Part shown: positions 27,010 through 36,193 of the stretch, in pieces
How the letters are laid out: every line of letters begins with the position of its first letter
Numbering within the stretch: position 1 is the stretch's first letter
Source of the DNA: Lacrimispora celerecrescens
GTDB taxonomy: Bacteria; Bacillota; Clostridia; Lachnospirales; Lachnospiraceae
Length of the DNA: 64,000 nt
Direction: 5' to 3'
Assembly: GCF_000732605.1 (NCBI RefSeq)
Contig: NZ_JPME01000008.1
Coordinates: 209,450 to 273,449 of the forward strand
Notes under the pieces: model-generated
What the model was told of the DNA's origin: nothing
The model's input: only the letters and a program-made list of their open reading frames with translations
The model's database searches: none
Translations under genes and position numbers: made by a program

Positions 27010-27831
27010 TCATTCCGATGTATAAAATTCTCCGCCCCCGTGTTTCATAAAGCGGCCTGCCGCCCACTCAAACACTCCAAACACCAGCAATGTCACGCCT
27101 AGAAACAAGGTGCTGTAAATACAGGCTATGTTTCTATTTCCGCTCTGCAGATAAGGAACCATAAGGATCGTAAAGGTCTTTACATTTCCCCCGCCAATCA
27201 TCAGCGTGAGAAAATACTGGCTGAAGGAAACGATATAGGACATACTCACCGCGGAAAGAATCACAGGCATTAACATCGGCAGAGACGTTTTATAAAAGGC
27301 TTTAAAAGGGGAGGCCCCCAGGACTCTGGCCTGTTCTTCCAGCCTGCTTCCTACAGCCGCCGTCCCATCCATGATGAGGCGTATCGCATAAGGGAGTGAA
27401 CAGATCAGATGAGCAATGATGACCCCTGTAATCCGGTTATTAAGCCCCATTTTAATAAATGTAATCTGTATCCCCATTGCAAATACAGTGGCAGGAACCA
27501 TAAATGGAAGGATGGTAAAAAAATACACCACCTGTTTTCCAGGGAAACGGTATAACAATATGGCTCTCGCCGTCATAATGCCGATCACCGCTGATAAGAC
27601 TGCTACAACCGTGGAAATTAAAATGCTTGACCAGAGGATTTGCAAAAGCTCCTTTTTTCTTCCTGCTATTTCAAAGATCGCTCTCTTTGAAAACACCTGA
27701 GGCGCCAAATCCGGCCATGTCCACCGTTCTGTAAAAATCCATAATAACAGAGTGACCGCCGGAACAAGAATGGCAGCCAGCAAAACGAACTGTGTAATGC
27801 TTATAAATATTGACTTTCTTTTATTCTTCAT
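27010..27831 (-). CDS. ABC transporter permease (YnjC C-terminal-half like)
   Basis: 273 aa, about six membrane helices of the thiamine/iron/polyamine permease type rather than the sugar type. EAA loop LEEQARVLGASPFKAFYKTS near 170-190. Follows the other permease after 3 bases. E. coli YnjC is one long protein fusing two such permease halves; here the halves are separate genes. Substrate unknown. Confidence 0.87.
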   Translation of the reverse strand: MKNKRKSIFISITQFVLLAAILVPAVTLLLWIFTERWTWPDLAPQVFSKRAIFEIAGRKKELLQILWSSILISTVVAVLSAVIGIMTARAILLYRFPGKQVVYFFTILPFMVPATVFAMGIQITFIKMGLNNRITGVIIAHLICSLPYAIRLIMDGTAAVGSRLEEQARVLGASPFKAFYKTSLPMLMPVILSAVSMSYIVSFSQYFLTLMIGGGNVKTFTILMVPYLQSGNRNIACIYSTLFLGVTLLVFGVFEWAAGRFMKHGGGEFYTSE

Positions 27832-27834
27832 AGT

Positions 27835-28704
27835 TTATTGTTCTTCCGTTAAACATTTCACACTTTTCCGCATCATCAAAAAATATAGCAGCGAGCTGAT
27901 AAGGGAAATCGCAATAATAATTCCATTTAAAGCCATGGCATAAGGCCGGTTTCTTAAATCCGGATGAATGTACTCCTGATACGCAAGAACTGGTAATGCC
28001 TTGGGAACCGTGGCCCCAAGCAAAAGGGGAAGCTCATATGCTCCCAGAGCGAATACAAAAATAATCAAAAATCCGCTTATTATTGTATTTCTGCACAAGG
28101 GCAGCGTCACCCTCCAGAACACCGTCCACGTTTTCGCTCCAAGGTTTGTCGCCGCTTCTCCCAGACTTCCGTTAATATTTGCCATCAGCGCGATGACGAA
28201 ATAAATAATAAAGGGAATTTCTTTCCACAGATATGCCATGATGATTCCGATCCCGTGAGGATCATAGATAAGCATGGGAAACTGCTGCTGTTCCTGTATC
28301 ATGCCAAGCGCATAGGCAGCCCTGGCCAGGATTCCGTTCCTGGAAAAAATGTTGATAATAAACAGTGCCGTAACCACATGAGGCACAATGATCGGAAGCT
28401 GAATGATACGCATAACTGCTACCTGAGTCTTCTTTCCCATCACGCATACGCCGCAAAAAAATACGCCGCCTGCCGTTGCAAGAACCGATGAAAACAACGC
28501 AATCCTGAGGCTGTACAGCACCGATCTCATCATATCCGGCCGTGACAGAACCTCTTTATAATACAAAAGTGTTGGCTTCTTTAACCCAAAAGCTGGAATT
28601 ACCCCTAAACTTTGGGTAATTCCAGTTACTAATCCAATCATAAACAAAAGGGTAAGCAATATTTGGGGAGCCAAAAGAACATATGGCATCAGCTTATCTT
28701 TCAT
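27835..28704 (-). CDS. ABC transporter permease (YnjC N-terminal-half like)
   Basis: 289 aa from the ATG at 28704, which overlaps the stop of the YnjB-like gene as TAATG; AGGAAA lies just upstream. A start at 28731 would lie well inside the YnjB gene. Helices begin at MPYVLLAPQILLTLLFMIGL; EAA loop LGEAATNLGAKTWTVFWRVT. It forms a heterodimer with the next permease by inference. Confidence 0.87.
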   Translation of the reverse strand: MKDKLMPYVLLAPQILLTLLFMIGLVTGITQSLGVIPAFGLKKPTLLYYKEVLSRPDMMRSVLYSLRIALFSSVLATAGGVFFCGVCVMGKKTQVAVMRIIQLPIIVPHVVTALFIINIFSRNGILARAAYALGMIQEQQQFPMLIYDPHGIGIIMAYLWKEIPFIIYFVIALMANINGSLGEAATNLGAKTWTVFWRVTLPLCRNTIISGFLIIFVFALGAYELPLLLGATVPKALPVLAYQEYIHPDLRNRPYAMALNGIIIAISLISSLLYFLMMRKSVKCLTEEQ

Positions 28705-29948
28705 TATTTTCCTGCCACTTCTTCGGTCCATATTTCTTCAATTATGGGAACAAGCTCAGCCGGCATTTCCGGAAGACGTTTTGATAACAGCTCTTCCTGG
28801 GGAATCGTTCCCTTTCCAAGGTCCACCCCATCAAATGATGCTTTCTGCTCCTTTGAAAGCTTTGAATTATCAAGAACCGGAATGACTTTTAATGTATCAT
28901 AACGGTCAGCCTGAATTTCCGGAGACAGCATTTCATTGATTGCCACCATTGCTCCTGCCTTATTCCCTGAATTTGCCGCAATGGCCATAAAGTTGGTATT
29001 ACCGATGGTCCCTTTCTCAAACTGGAACGACTGTGTTGTCTGCGTATATGCCCCGTCCGCTATCTTAACAGCAGTTCCGTAGGCATCATAGGTCATGTTC
29101 AGCACAACCTCTCCGTCTGAAAACATATTGTCCAGGGTCGTTGAGGAATCCGGGAAGGTTTTTCCTTCATTCCATAAGTACGGATTCAGCTCCCTTAAAT
29201 ATGCCATTGCAGGTTCCACAGCAGCTTTTACCGTTTCCTTATCCCCTTTCATATCCAAAAACTGTTCGTAGCCGCAGATTTCATAGATTATATTTCTAAC
29301 AAACGCACTTCCTGTAAAATCCGGAAGCGCCGGATAAGTCACCTTTCCCGGATACTTCCGGACAAACTCCTTAAAGTCTTCGGCGCTTTTGGGCATGTCC
29401 GGGGTTACAGCCGTATCCGCAATCATCACGATCTGCGCTTTTCCATAAGGAGCTTCAAATCCTTCAATGGGATACGCAAAATCCAGTGTTACATCTTTGG
29501 ACTTTGCATCTACATAATCTTGAAAATTGGGAAGTTTATCCACGAAAGGCCCATAGAGCATATTGTTTTCTTTCGCAGAACGGAAGTTTTCTCCGTTGAT
29601 CCAGATCATGTCAATGCTTCCGTTCTTTTCGCCCGCCTGGATTTCTCCTGACAATTGGCTTAACACCTGATCAATATCCATTGGAACACGTTCCATGGTA
29701 ATGTCATACGTTTCCTTCATTGCCGGTGCGAAGGTATTGTCCAGCCATTCATTCAGCTTCTCATCCCCGCCCCATCCATAAAATGTAACGGTAGTGCCCT
29801 TTGCTTCTTCCTTCATTGTTTCGAAGGACATCTCTTCGGTTACTGAAGCCGTTTTATTCTCTTCTTTTGGTCGTTCATTGTTCCCGCAGGCTGTCATGGA
29901 AAAAGCTATCGCAACTGCCAGAAGTGCTGCCGAAATTCTTTTTTTCAT
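28704..29948 (-). CDS. ynjB: YnjB-like ABC transporter substrate-binding lipoprotein
   Basis: 414 aa. Signal peptide with lipobox AFSMTAC (Cys21). The body carries strong YnjB features: GWGGDEKLNEWLDN, IDMIWINGENFRSAKE, FEAPYGKAQIVMI and PGKVTYPALPDFTGSAFVRN. In E. coli ynjB lies in ydjXYZ-ynjABCDE, and the same partners occur here. The ligand of YnjB-type transporters is not established to my knowledge. GGAGAAAAGAG precedes the ATG. Confidence 0.9.
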   Translation of the reverse strand: MKKRISAALLAVAIAFSMTACGNNERPKEENKTASVTEEMSFETMKEEAKGTTVTFYGWGGDEKLNEWLDNTFAPAMKETYDITMERVPMDIDQVLSQLSGEIQAGEKNGSIDMIWINGENFRSAKENNMLYGPFVDKLPNFQDYVDAKSKDVTLDFAYPIEGFEAPYGKAQIVMIADTAVTPDMPKSAEDFKEFVRKYPGKVTYPALPDFTGSAFVRNIIYEICGYEQFLDMKGDKETVKAAVEPAMAYLRELNPYLWNEGKTFPDSSTTLDNMFSDGEVVLNMTYDAYGTAVKIADGAYTQTTQSFQFEKGTIGNTNFMAIAANSGNKAGAMVAINEMLSPEIQADRYDTLKVIPVLDNSKLSKEQKASFDGVDLGKGTIPQEELLSKRLPEMPAELVPIIEEIWTEEVAGK

Positions 29949-29986
29949 CTCTTTTCTCCGTTTTTCACTGTTTTACCGCAGGCTTA

Positions 29987-30874
29987 TTATTTTACAAATG
30001 CTGCCTGGACGTCACCGTCTTTTGCCCCGTTTTCAATGATAAACAGATTCTTTTCATCAAAACCAGCATCCTTTAACACGGAAATCGCTGTCTTTGCGCA
30101 TTTATTTCCGCTGTAGCATAAGAAATATACCGGCTCTTCTTTATTAAGCTTCTCTGCTGCCAGTTCATACATTGCTGTCTGTGCATCGGCACTTTCAAAA
30201 TCCTTTAAATTAACCTGAAGAGAATTTTCCAAATGGCCTCCTGCATATGTATCATCATCACGTACATCCACGATCTGTGCGTCCTTCTTTGCAATCACAT
30301 CTGCTGCTTTTGCATACTGCCAGTCTATGCCTTCTTCCGCACGGTTTGTTGTCAGCGCACCTTTTTCTTTTGCCAGGGCTTTTGCTCCCCCTTCAACTGT
30401 GTAGATAAGACCTGCATCGATTCCAGCCTCCTCTAACACCTTTGTTGACTTCTGAGCCCCTCTTTGCCCGCTGTTGCAGATAATATAGATTTTCTCTCCG
30501 TCCTTTAAGTTTTCTTCCGCATATGCTTTCATCTGATCTGCCAGGGATTCGTCTTCCAGAGGGAAGATAGGACACCATTCCGAATTGGCAACTCTTCCTG
30601 CCCCGTAATTTGACCACTCCCTTACATCAAGGACATGTGTTTTCCCGTCAGCTGCCGCCTTTACTGCATCCTCTGCAGGTACAAACTGGTATTCCTCTTT
30701 CCCTGTGTTTTCTGCTGCTGATGTAACTTCCCCTGCCGTTGTGCCTTCTGCTGCCACTGTGCTTTCCACTGCTGCGGATTCTTTCTTCTCTCCCGTAATT
30801 CCAGAACTGCATCCTGCAATCATGGATACTGTCATTGCTGACACTAAAACTGCTGATAAAAACTTCTTTTTCAT
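29987..30874 (-). CDS. secreted double-rhodanese lipoprotein
   Basis: 295 aa. Lipobox SMIAGC (Cys22) and a Ser/Thr/Ala/Glu-rich linker, then two rhodanese domains: residues about 62-172 with active loop CNSGQR (Cys133), and about 185-293 with CYSGNK (Cys253). Both keep the catalytic cysteine, unlike classic tandem rhodaneses where only the second is active. Rhodaneses move a sulfane sulfur from a donor such as thiosulfate to an acceptor through a cysteine persulfide. Strong AAGGAGG site. A 140-base gap separates it from the kinase-like gene upstream, so an extra promoter there is possible, though none is clear. Confidence 0.9.
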   Translation of the reverse strand: MKKKFLSAVLVSAMTVSMIAGCSSGITGEKKESAAVESTVAAEGTTAGEVTSAAENTGKEEYQFVPAEDAVKAAADGKTHVLDVREWSNYGAGRVANSEWCPIFPLEDESLADQMKAYAEENLKDGEKIYIICNSGQRGAQKSTKVLEEAGIDAGLIYTVEGGAKALAKEKGALTTNRAEEGIDWQYAKAADVIAKKDAQIVDVRDDDTYAGGHLENSLQVNLKDFESADAQTAMYELAAEKLNKEEPVYFLCYSGNKCAKTAISVLKDAGFDEKNLFIIENGAKDGDVQAAFVK

Positions 30875-31014
30875 AAATACTTCCTCCTTGGTTTTCGGTG
30901 CGTATATATTTTTTCAGCACCGTGTTATGATGATTATTAAGGCAATTCCTCTTCATTTAAGCGGAACCGCCATAGTTACCGATTCGTTTATTCCATATAT
31001 TTATATATCAACGA

Positions 31015-32019
31015 TCAGCCAACAAATCCTGCTATTTTATCCAGGAATCCATGGCTTAAATACGCCTCCAGCTTACAGGCTGTAGATTCATTGATTATTT
31101 CTTTGTCCGGCTGCTTATATTCTACCCAGGCCATTGCACACCAGGTGATACCCCGCAGACACGTAATGGGGATATATGCCCAGGTCCGTTCTTTCAGACC
31201 GTCAACATTAAATCTACCTGCAGCCTTTTTGATATACGCATCTGTAAATTTCTCCATCTGTTCACTTTCTAAAATCACATCGGTCTTCCAAAAAGTTGTT
31301 GTGGGTGCAAGAAAGTGACCCAGATCCTGTGCCGGATCACCGTAAATCGGCTTTTCCCAGTCAATTAAGTAATTCCCTTTTCCTTCCCCGTTAATAAGAA
31401 AATTCGTAGAGTTCAGCTCTGTGTTAATGCAGCACCGGTGGCCTGGCTTTGTCAGACTGTCTGCCCTTTCCCAGCCTCTGTCAAGCATCCTGCGTATTTT
31501 TCTTTTCTTCCCTTCGTCCCCAAGAGCGGACTCTTCATACGTACGAAACATCTCCTCGCATTCTTCCAAAATTGCTTTTAAAGGATTGTCCGGAGCTACC
31601 AGCGGCGTCTTCTTTCCAAGGTCAATGCTGTGTATATCCGCGAGGCAGTCTGCTGCATAAAGCAGTTCTTTTTCATAATCCAATGCATGTCCGGGAAGGT
31701 ACTCCATTACCATTACTCCAAAGGGAAGCTTTTCCTTCGTTCCATCCACATATAAGGGTCTTGGCGTGCGTCCCGAATCTTTTAACAGCTCCAATGCCTG
31801 GAACTCATAGCCAATCTGATCTTCAAGATGCATTTGGCTTCCAAAATTTACCCTCAGAATCAGCTTCTTCCCTGTCACCGGGTGAAGAAACAGGTAGTTT
31901 CTGTTATATTCACCCTGAGCCAGCATCCGGTATTCTTCTGTAACCTCCTTAGGAAGCCCCAGTCTTTCCCGGTATCCTTTCCACTTGATGTATTCTTCTA
32001 ATCCCTGTACCTGATCCAT
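31015..32019 (-). CDS. phosphotransferase-family (APH/choline-kinase-like) protein with altered catalytic loop
   Basis: 334 aa. Kinase-like fold of the aminoglycoside/choline kinase group: nucleotide-loop region LAQGEYNRNYLFL, LILRVNFGS with the basic residue of strand 3, VMEYLPGHAL hinge, and LIDWEKPIYGDPAQDLGHFL with metal-binding Asp220. The catalytic loop reads CCINTELNSTNFLI, so Glu201 stands where HxD normally has Asp; Asn206 is kept. AGGAGG precedes the ATG at 32019; an in-frame ATG at 32115 lies inside the glycosyltransferase gene. Possible small-molecule kinase or pseudokinase. Follows the glycosyltransferase by 11 bases. Confidence 0.82.
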   Translation of the reverse strand: MDQVQGLEEYIKWKGYRERLGLPKEVTEEYRMLAQGEYNRNYLFLHPVTGKKLILRVNFGSQMHLEDQIGYEFQALELLKDSGRTPRPLYVDGTKEKLPFGVMVMEYLPGHALDYEKELLYAADCLADIHSIDLGKKTPLVAPDNPLKAILEECEEMFRTYEESALGDEGKKRKIRRMLDRGWERADSLTKPGHRCCINTELNSTNFLINGEGKGNYLIDWEKPIYGDPAQDLGHFLAPTTTFWKTDVILESEQMEKFTDAYIKKAAGRFNVDGLKERTWAYIPITCLRGITWCAMAWVEYKQPDKEIINESTACKLEAYLSHGFLDKIAGFVG

Positions 32020-32030
32020 CTCAACACCTC

Positions 32031-33368
32031 CTATCTGATATCCCGGTACATATCCGAGATACGTTCTATGGAAGCTCCGTCCCGGTACATTTTTCGAAGC
32101 CGGTTCATTTTCCACATGAGCTTCAGTTTTGGTACGGTCCCTTTTGGAAAACGCCTGTCCGATGTATAAATTCTTCTCCCTGCCATCCCAAGCTTCACCC
32201 GTTTTTCCTTTAATGTCAGTGAGAACTGGTAGTCTTCCATGATCGGAATCTCAGGAAACATTCCAACTTCAAAAAATAATTCCCGGTCTACAAAAATCCC
32301 CTGGTCTCCAAACATGACCTTCCGGTCCTTAACTCTATGGTTAGAAATCACCCTGCATGTAAACATGAAAAAGTTATGGGAGTGAAATGCTATCCCAAAA
32401 CAACCGGCTCGGTGATCCCTCATCACCCGCCTGATTTCCGCCAGTGGCTTTGGCGGAAGCTCACTGTCACAATGAAGGAAAAACAGAATATCTCCGCAGC
32501 TTGCTTTTGCTCCTGCGTTCATCTGCCTTCCCCTGCCTTTTTCACTGTGCAGCACGGTATATCCGGGATCTATTAATTCCAATGTACGGTCTGTACTTCC
32601 CCCATCCACAAACAATATTTCACATTTTCCCTGCAATTCCTTTAACTGCTCCTGAAACATTACAATTCTTTTTTCTTCATTATATATAGGGATAATAATT
32701 GAGATCGGAGTGATTCCAGCCGCATACCGCCCGGTTTCCGACTGCTTCAGTTCCTTCCTTACGCGCATCCGTTTCCGATACTCTTTTAAATCCGATGGAG
32801 TGTCCAAATCCCAAAGCTTCTTCGTATAGCCCACCGTAATTCCGGACTGGGAAAGAGCCTTTATGGTTTCCTCCAAGACCGCCCCATGTCCATACTGGTC
32901 AAGACCAAAGGCTTCCCGTCTGGCTTTCTTCATCCCTACGAGATAATATCCTCCGTCATGTGTTTTCCCGAACACCACATCCTTGGTTTTAAGCACTTCA
33001 AATGCCCGCATTAGATCACCGGAACGCAGTTCTGGCACATCCGTTCCTATCAGAATGCATTCCTCATAACCCATAGCAAATACTTCTTTAAATGCCCGGT
33101 ACATCCGTTCCCCCAGATGTTCCCCCTGCTGCGGAAAGTACCCTTTTTGCTTTCCCATTATTTCCTTTAGATATCTCTTTTGTTTATCTTCTTCCGCGGT
33201 ATAACAGACAAAAAAATTTGCCCGGCACTTTTCACATTCCTTATTCATGTCTTTCAAAAAACAAATATGAAGATTTGCACATTGCTGCGGACTAAGCTGG
33301 GGCATCATCCTGGTCTTTGTTATTCCCGGAATTGGTACTCTTGTAAATATGATAATTGCCCGTCTCAT
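32031..33368 (-). CDS. fused TIGR04282-TIGR04283 glycosyltransferase
   Basis: 445 aa, two domains. Residues 1-205 match the TIGR04282 type (RRAIIIFTRVPIPGITKTR, LIGTDVPELRSGD, GKTHDGGYYLVG). Residues about 219-445 match TIGR04283, a family 2 transferase (SIIIPIYNEEKR, EILFVDGGSTDRT, GRGRQMNAGA, FLHCDSELPP, GDQGIFVDRELF, EDYQFSLTLK). Both families carry arsenosugar-biosynthesis names in databases, where they are often separate neighbouring genes. Here they are one chain, so they probably act in sequence on the same compound. The start directly abuts the C_GCAxxG stop. No ArsM- or radical-SAM-like gene is in the window, so the arsenic link is not supported locally. Confidence 0.9.
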   Translation of the reverse strand: MRRAIIIFTRVPIPGITKTRMMPQLSPQQCANLHICFLKDMNKECEKCRANFFVCYTAEEDKQKRYLKEIMGKQKGYFPQQGEHLGERMYRAFKEVFAMGYEECILIGTDVPELRSGDLMRAFEVLKTKDVVFGKTHDGGYYLVGMKKARREAFGLDQYGHGAVLEETIKALSQSGITVGYTKKLWDLDTPSDLKEYRKRMRVRKELKQSETGRYAAGITPISIIIPIYNEEKRIVMFQEQLKELQGKCEILFVDGGSTDRTLELIDPGYTVLHSEKGRGRQMNAGAKASCGDILFFLHCDSELPPKPLAEIRRVMRDHRAGCFGIAFHSHNFFMFTCRVISNHRVKDRKVMFGDQGIFVDRELFFEVGMFPEIPIMEDYQFSLTLKEKRVKLGMAGRRIYTSDRRFPKGTVPKLKLMWKMNRLRKMYRDGASIERISDMYRDIR

Positions 33369-33821
33369 TTATATAATCTTTCCTAAAATTTCTAGTGTAT
33401 CTTCCACTACCTTGGGGCAGAACTGAAGAAGCAGCCCCTGCTCCATCACCTTTGCCAGCTCTTCCTTCTTTGAAATATCATGCCCCAGTAATTCACGGCA
33501 GATACAGGAAGGATATCTCTCCCCAAACAGCCTCTTAAATTCCCCGGTTTTCTGCATCATTATCTGCTTTTGCCCGGTATCTCCCTCTTCACTATGCCCG
33601 TATTTCATTCCAAGCACCATCAAAGCCCCTGTAACAGCGCCGCATGTTTCCCCGCACTGCATACCTCCCCCAAAGGAGGCAGAAACCTTCCTAAGCAGTT
33701 TCTTATCGGCTTCTAATTCATCCGCAAACGCCCCTGCAACTACCTGAGAACAGTCAATTCCCTGGAGGAATAGTTCCTGGATTTCTTCAAAAGTGATATG
33801 CTGTCTTTCATAAGTACCCAT
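33369..33821 (-). CDS. C_GCAxxG_C_C family redox protein
   Basis: 150 aa. The family signature is complete: GIDCSQVV (Cys24), GGGMQCGETCGAVTGALM (Cys56, Cys60), SCICRELLG (Cys106, Cys108) and FCPKVVEDT (Cys135). These conserved cysteines suggest a metal, Fe-S or thiol-redox function; the biochemical role of the family is not established. Its stop TAA is followed immediately by the ATG of the glycosyltransferase, and its start lies 2 bases from the TVP38 gene stop, indicating tight co-translation. Confidence 0.9.
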   Translation of the reverse strand: MGTYERQHITFEEIQELFLQGIDCSQVVAGAFADELEADKKLLRKVSASFGGGMQCGETCGAVTGALMVLGMKYGHSEEGDTGQKQIMMQKTGEFKRLFGERYPSCICRELLGHDISKKEELAKVMEQGLLLQFCPKVVEDTLEILGKII

Positions 33822-33823
33822 TC

Positions 33824-34528
33824 TTATTTCTCTCCTTTTTGTCTTTGTTTTTCCACGTATATTTTTCTTGCCATTACAATGAACGCAGACAATGCAAACA
33901 AGATCATAAGCCCTGTTACAAATAATTTTGCACCACCTGTCAGCATTCCTCCCACATAGGAATACACAATGGTCGCCGGAAGCTGACCGATACCGGTTGC
34001 AAGAAAGAAGGAGCCAAATGACATGGATGTTAGTCCTGCCCCATAGCTTACAAGGTCAAAGGATACAAAGGGTAAAAGACGGCAGACCAAAATCGTACTT
34101 TTTCCATACTTTTCAAAGAAAGCATCCACCTGTTTTAATCCGGCCTTGCTTGTAAACCTTTCTGCCACATCTCTTCCCAGAACTCTTGAGATATAAAAGC
34201 ATAGCGCAGCTCCCGCCATGGCACTTGTCCATGAAAGGATCGCTCCCTGCCACCAGCCAAACAGGTTGGCATTTGCAAAGGTTATGAGAAAGGCTGGCAG
34301 AGGTGCCGCTATTGACTGAAATATCATAAGTCCAAAGGATATCACGGCCGCATACGCCCCCCAGGATGCGATGAAATCTTTCACCACTCCAAAATCGCCG
34401 CTTGCAAACATTTTAAATACCAGATTCATGGTTCCTTTTACTGATGGTATCCCATAATAACTTGCTATCGCAGCCCCAATCCCTAATATCAACACGAATT
34501 TCTTAATCCATTTACTCTTTTTATCCAT
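33824..34528 (-). CDS. TVP38/TMEM64 (VTT domain) membrane protein, YdjX/YdjZ-like
   Basis: 234 aa integral membrane protein with an N-terminal helix followed by the VTT/SNARE-associated domain. Characteristic stretches are PLPAFLITFANANLFGWWQG, RLLPFVSFDLVSYGAGLTSM and GIGQLPATIVYSYVGG. Members are possible lipid scramblases or transporters; ydjX and ydjZ of E. coli are in the same neighbourhood as ynjB-E. Starts inside the end of the Fe-S protein gene (8-base overlap). Confidence 0.9.
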   Translation of the reverse strand: MDKKSKWIKKFVLILGIGAAIASYYGIPSVKGTMNLVFKMFASGDFGVVKDFIASWGAYAAVISFGLMIFQSIAAPLPAFLITFANANLFGWWQGAILSWTSAMAGAALCFYISRVLGRDVAERFTSKAGLKQVDAFFEKYGKSTILVCRLLPFVSFDLVSYGAGLTSMSFGSFFLATGIGQLPATIVYSYVGGMLTGGAKLFVTGLMILFALSAFIVMARKIYVEKQRQKGEK

Positions 34529-35522
34529 TATTTTTCTCTCTCCGGTATTTTGTCATCATTCGGTTTACCACAGATCTGCCTGTGTCCGGCCCCTCGTTTC
34601 TCTCTAGTATTTCTAAAAGAATATGCTTTGTATCCTTGTATCCCTTTCTTACAAAGTTCCCTGAACAGGAAGCACAGTAAGTATATATGGTCTTCTCACT
34701 CTCCTGCCCGATGCTGCATACCATCTGTTTTGCCAGATCCTTTTCTTTGTTCCCGGCGCAGCCTCCAAGCCCGCAGCACTGCACATGAGCGATCAGATCC
34801 GGTTCTTCCTTTAAAAACGCCCGTATGAAGTCCAACTGCTCTTTATTTTCCCTGTCCGGACAAGGCGGAAATATGGTAAGTCTTCCTTCAATCATTTTCC
34901 CGATTCCAAGCTCCTGTAATTTTTCATATATACTTACTACATTTACGTTCAGGCGAGGTTTTAAATAAGCATAGCAATTTGGACAAAGGGTAATCACTTC
35001 GTCCACACCGATTTCTCTAAGCTTTTTCTCAATTCTTCCAATAATCTCTTCTTCCTGCTTCTCCATTCCAAGCTCTGCGATGGGCTTTCCGCAGCAGTCA
35101 AATACTGTCCCAACATCTGCTCTTTCCCGAAACAGTTCCATCAGGTACTTGGTCGTCTTGGGATAATAAGCCGGAAAATTACAGCCGGGAAAAAGGACGC
35201 TCTTCTTCGCCCCAAGACCGTAATTCTGAAATAAATAGTTCTGTTTCTCCCTTACAAGCATTCCGTATCCCTTTTCACGAAGCTGTCCATCATTCCTCCG
35301 GACCTGCTCCTTTCGCATTCCTAAAACGACTTCTCTTCCGTCGATACCTTTGGGACAGACTTCAGAACATCTGCCGCATAAAAAGCAATGATAAGAAAGC
35401 TCCTCCAGCTTTTCTTTATCACCAATATCTATTTTGTATTTTTCCAGAAAGAGACAGTGCTGCCGGCAGATATGGCAATGAATGCATGCATCCGGATCCA
35501 TGATTCTCGGCTTATCTTCCAT
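34521..35522 (-). CDS. (Fe-S)-binding CCG-domain oxidoreductase
   Basis: 333 aa. N-terminal ferredoxin part with two 4Fe-4S sets: Cys13/16/19/23 (ACIHCHICRQHC) and Cys46/49/52/56 (HCFLCGRCSEVC). Then two CCG segments as in heterodisulfide reductase HdrB/GlpC: LFPGCNFPAYYPKT with DCCGKPI, and VQCCGLGGCAGNKEK with TYCASCSGNF. Such proteins move electrons to a disulfide or quinone. No signal peptide, so cytoplasmic or membrane-associated with its TVP38 neighbours. E. coli ydjY also encodes a ferredoxin between two TVP38 genes, though it is shorter. Overlaps both neighbours. Confidence 0.9.
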   Translation of the reverse strand: MEDKPRIMDPDACIHCHICRQHCLFLEKYKIDIGDKEKLEELSYHCFLCGRCSEVCPKGIDGREVVLGMRKEQVRRNDGQLREKGYGMLVREKQNYLFQNYGLGAKKSVLFPGCNFPAYYPKTTKYLMELFRERADVGTVFDCCGKPIAELGMEKQEEEIIGRIEKKLREIGVDEVITLCPNCYAYLKPRLNVNVVSIYEKLQELGIGKMIEGRLTIFPPCPDRENKEQLDFIRAFLKEEPDLIAHVQCCGLGGCAGNKEKDLAKQMVCSIGQESEKTIYTYCASCSGNFVRKGYKDTKHILLEILERNEGPDTGRSVVNRMMTKYRREKNNG

Positions 35523-36193
35523 CCTGACCCTCCTGTATGTATCTCTTTTTTAAGAATACTCCCATTCCCATCACTCCAATTGCCAATACCGCCGCGATCC
35601 CCATATACAGCATCCGGTTTTCTTTGTCCGCAAGCCCAGCCGTACCAACTGTGTACATCGCAGTACCCGGAAGCATGAAAACCAGAGAACCGATTATGTA
35701 AGTGCTGAATTTAATATCTGTAATGCCGTAGGCAAAGTTTTGAAGGTTATAGGGAAATACCGGTACAAGCCTTGTAATGATGAGGACAAACAACTGGTTT
35801 TTTCCCGAATTGTCAAACAACCATTTATTTAAATATTTGTTCTTTATTACCATTGGCCTGACAGCGTCTTTTAAAAAAAAAACGCCCAGCCGCAAATGCA
35901 AGAACCGCCCCGATTGTGGTTGCCGCGGAACAACATATTGTCCCCAGCACGGGTCCAAATAAGAGACCGGCAAAAATTGCAAATGTGACCCCCGGAAGGG
36001 CCAGAAAGGCACAACCCGCAATGGTGAGCAGCATATAGATTGCAATGGCATAGGGGAGATTATTCTCTACCGCCTGCTTTAAAAAAGCCAGATTATCCAT
36101 ATTGCTGATATAGGAAGACCACCCAAATATATGATTCAAGCAAAGAATCACAACGATGGTTCCTGCAAATACCCACATCTTTTTATTATTCAT
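35512..36193 (-). CDS. TVP38/TMEM64 membrane protein (frameshifted in T10 run)
   Basis: Second VTT protein. The first frame (from 36193) gives MNNKKMWVFAGTIVVILCLN, AIYMLLTIAGCAFLALPGVT and FAGLLFGPVLGT. It shifts at a run of ten A on the plus strand (35873-35882); with nine, the reading continues as AGRFFLKDAVRP, then FVLIITRLVPVFPYNLQNF and the last helices to 35512. The repaired protein is about 226 aa, normal for the family. The extra base is probably a homopolymer base-call error, though slippage at this run cannot be excluded. Overlaps the Fe-S gene and the four-helix gene. Confidence 0.82.

Noticed and set aside
30896..30922. Hairpin CGGTGC/GCACCG between the kinase-like and rhodanese genes
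   Set aside because: Six-base stem with a 15-base AT loop and no U-tract after it; too weak to call a terminator.
35873..35882. Programmed frameshift or phase variation at the A10 run
   Set aside because: Not adopted as the main reading because similar breaks occur in unrelated genes, including lysS, which points to sequencing error. Kept as an alternative in the findings.
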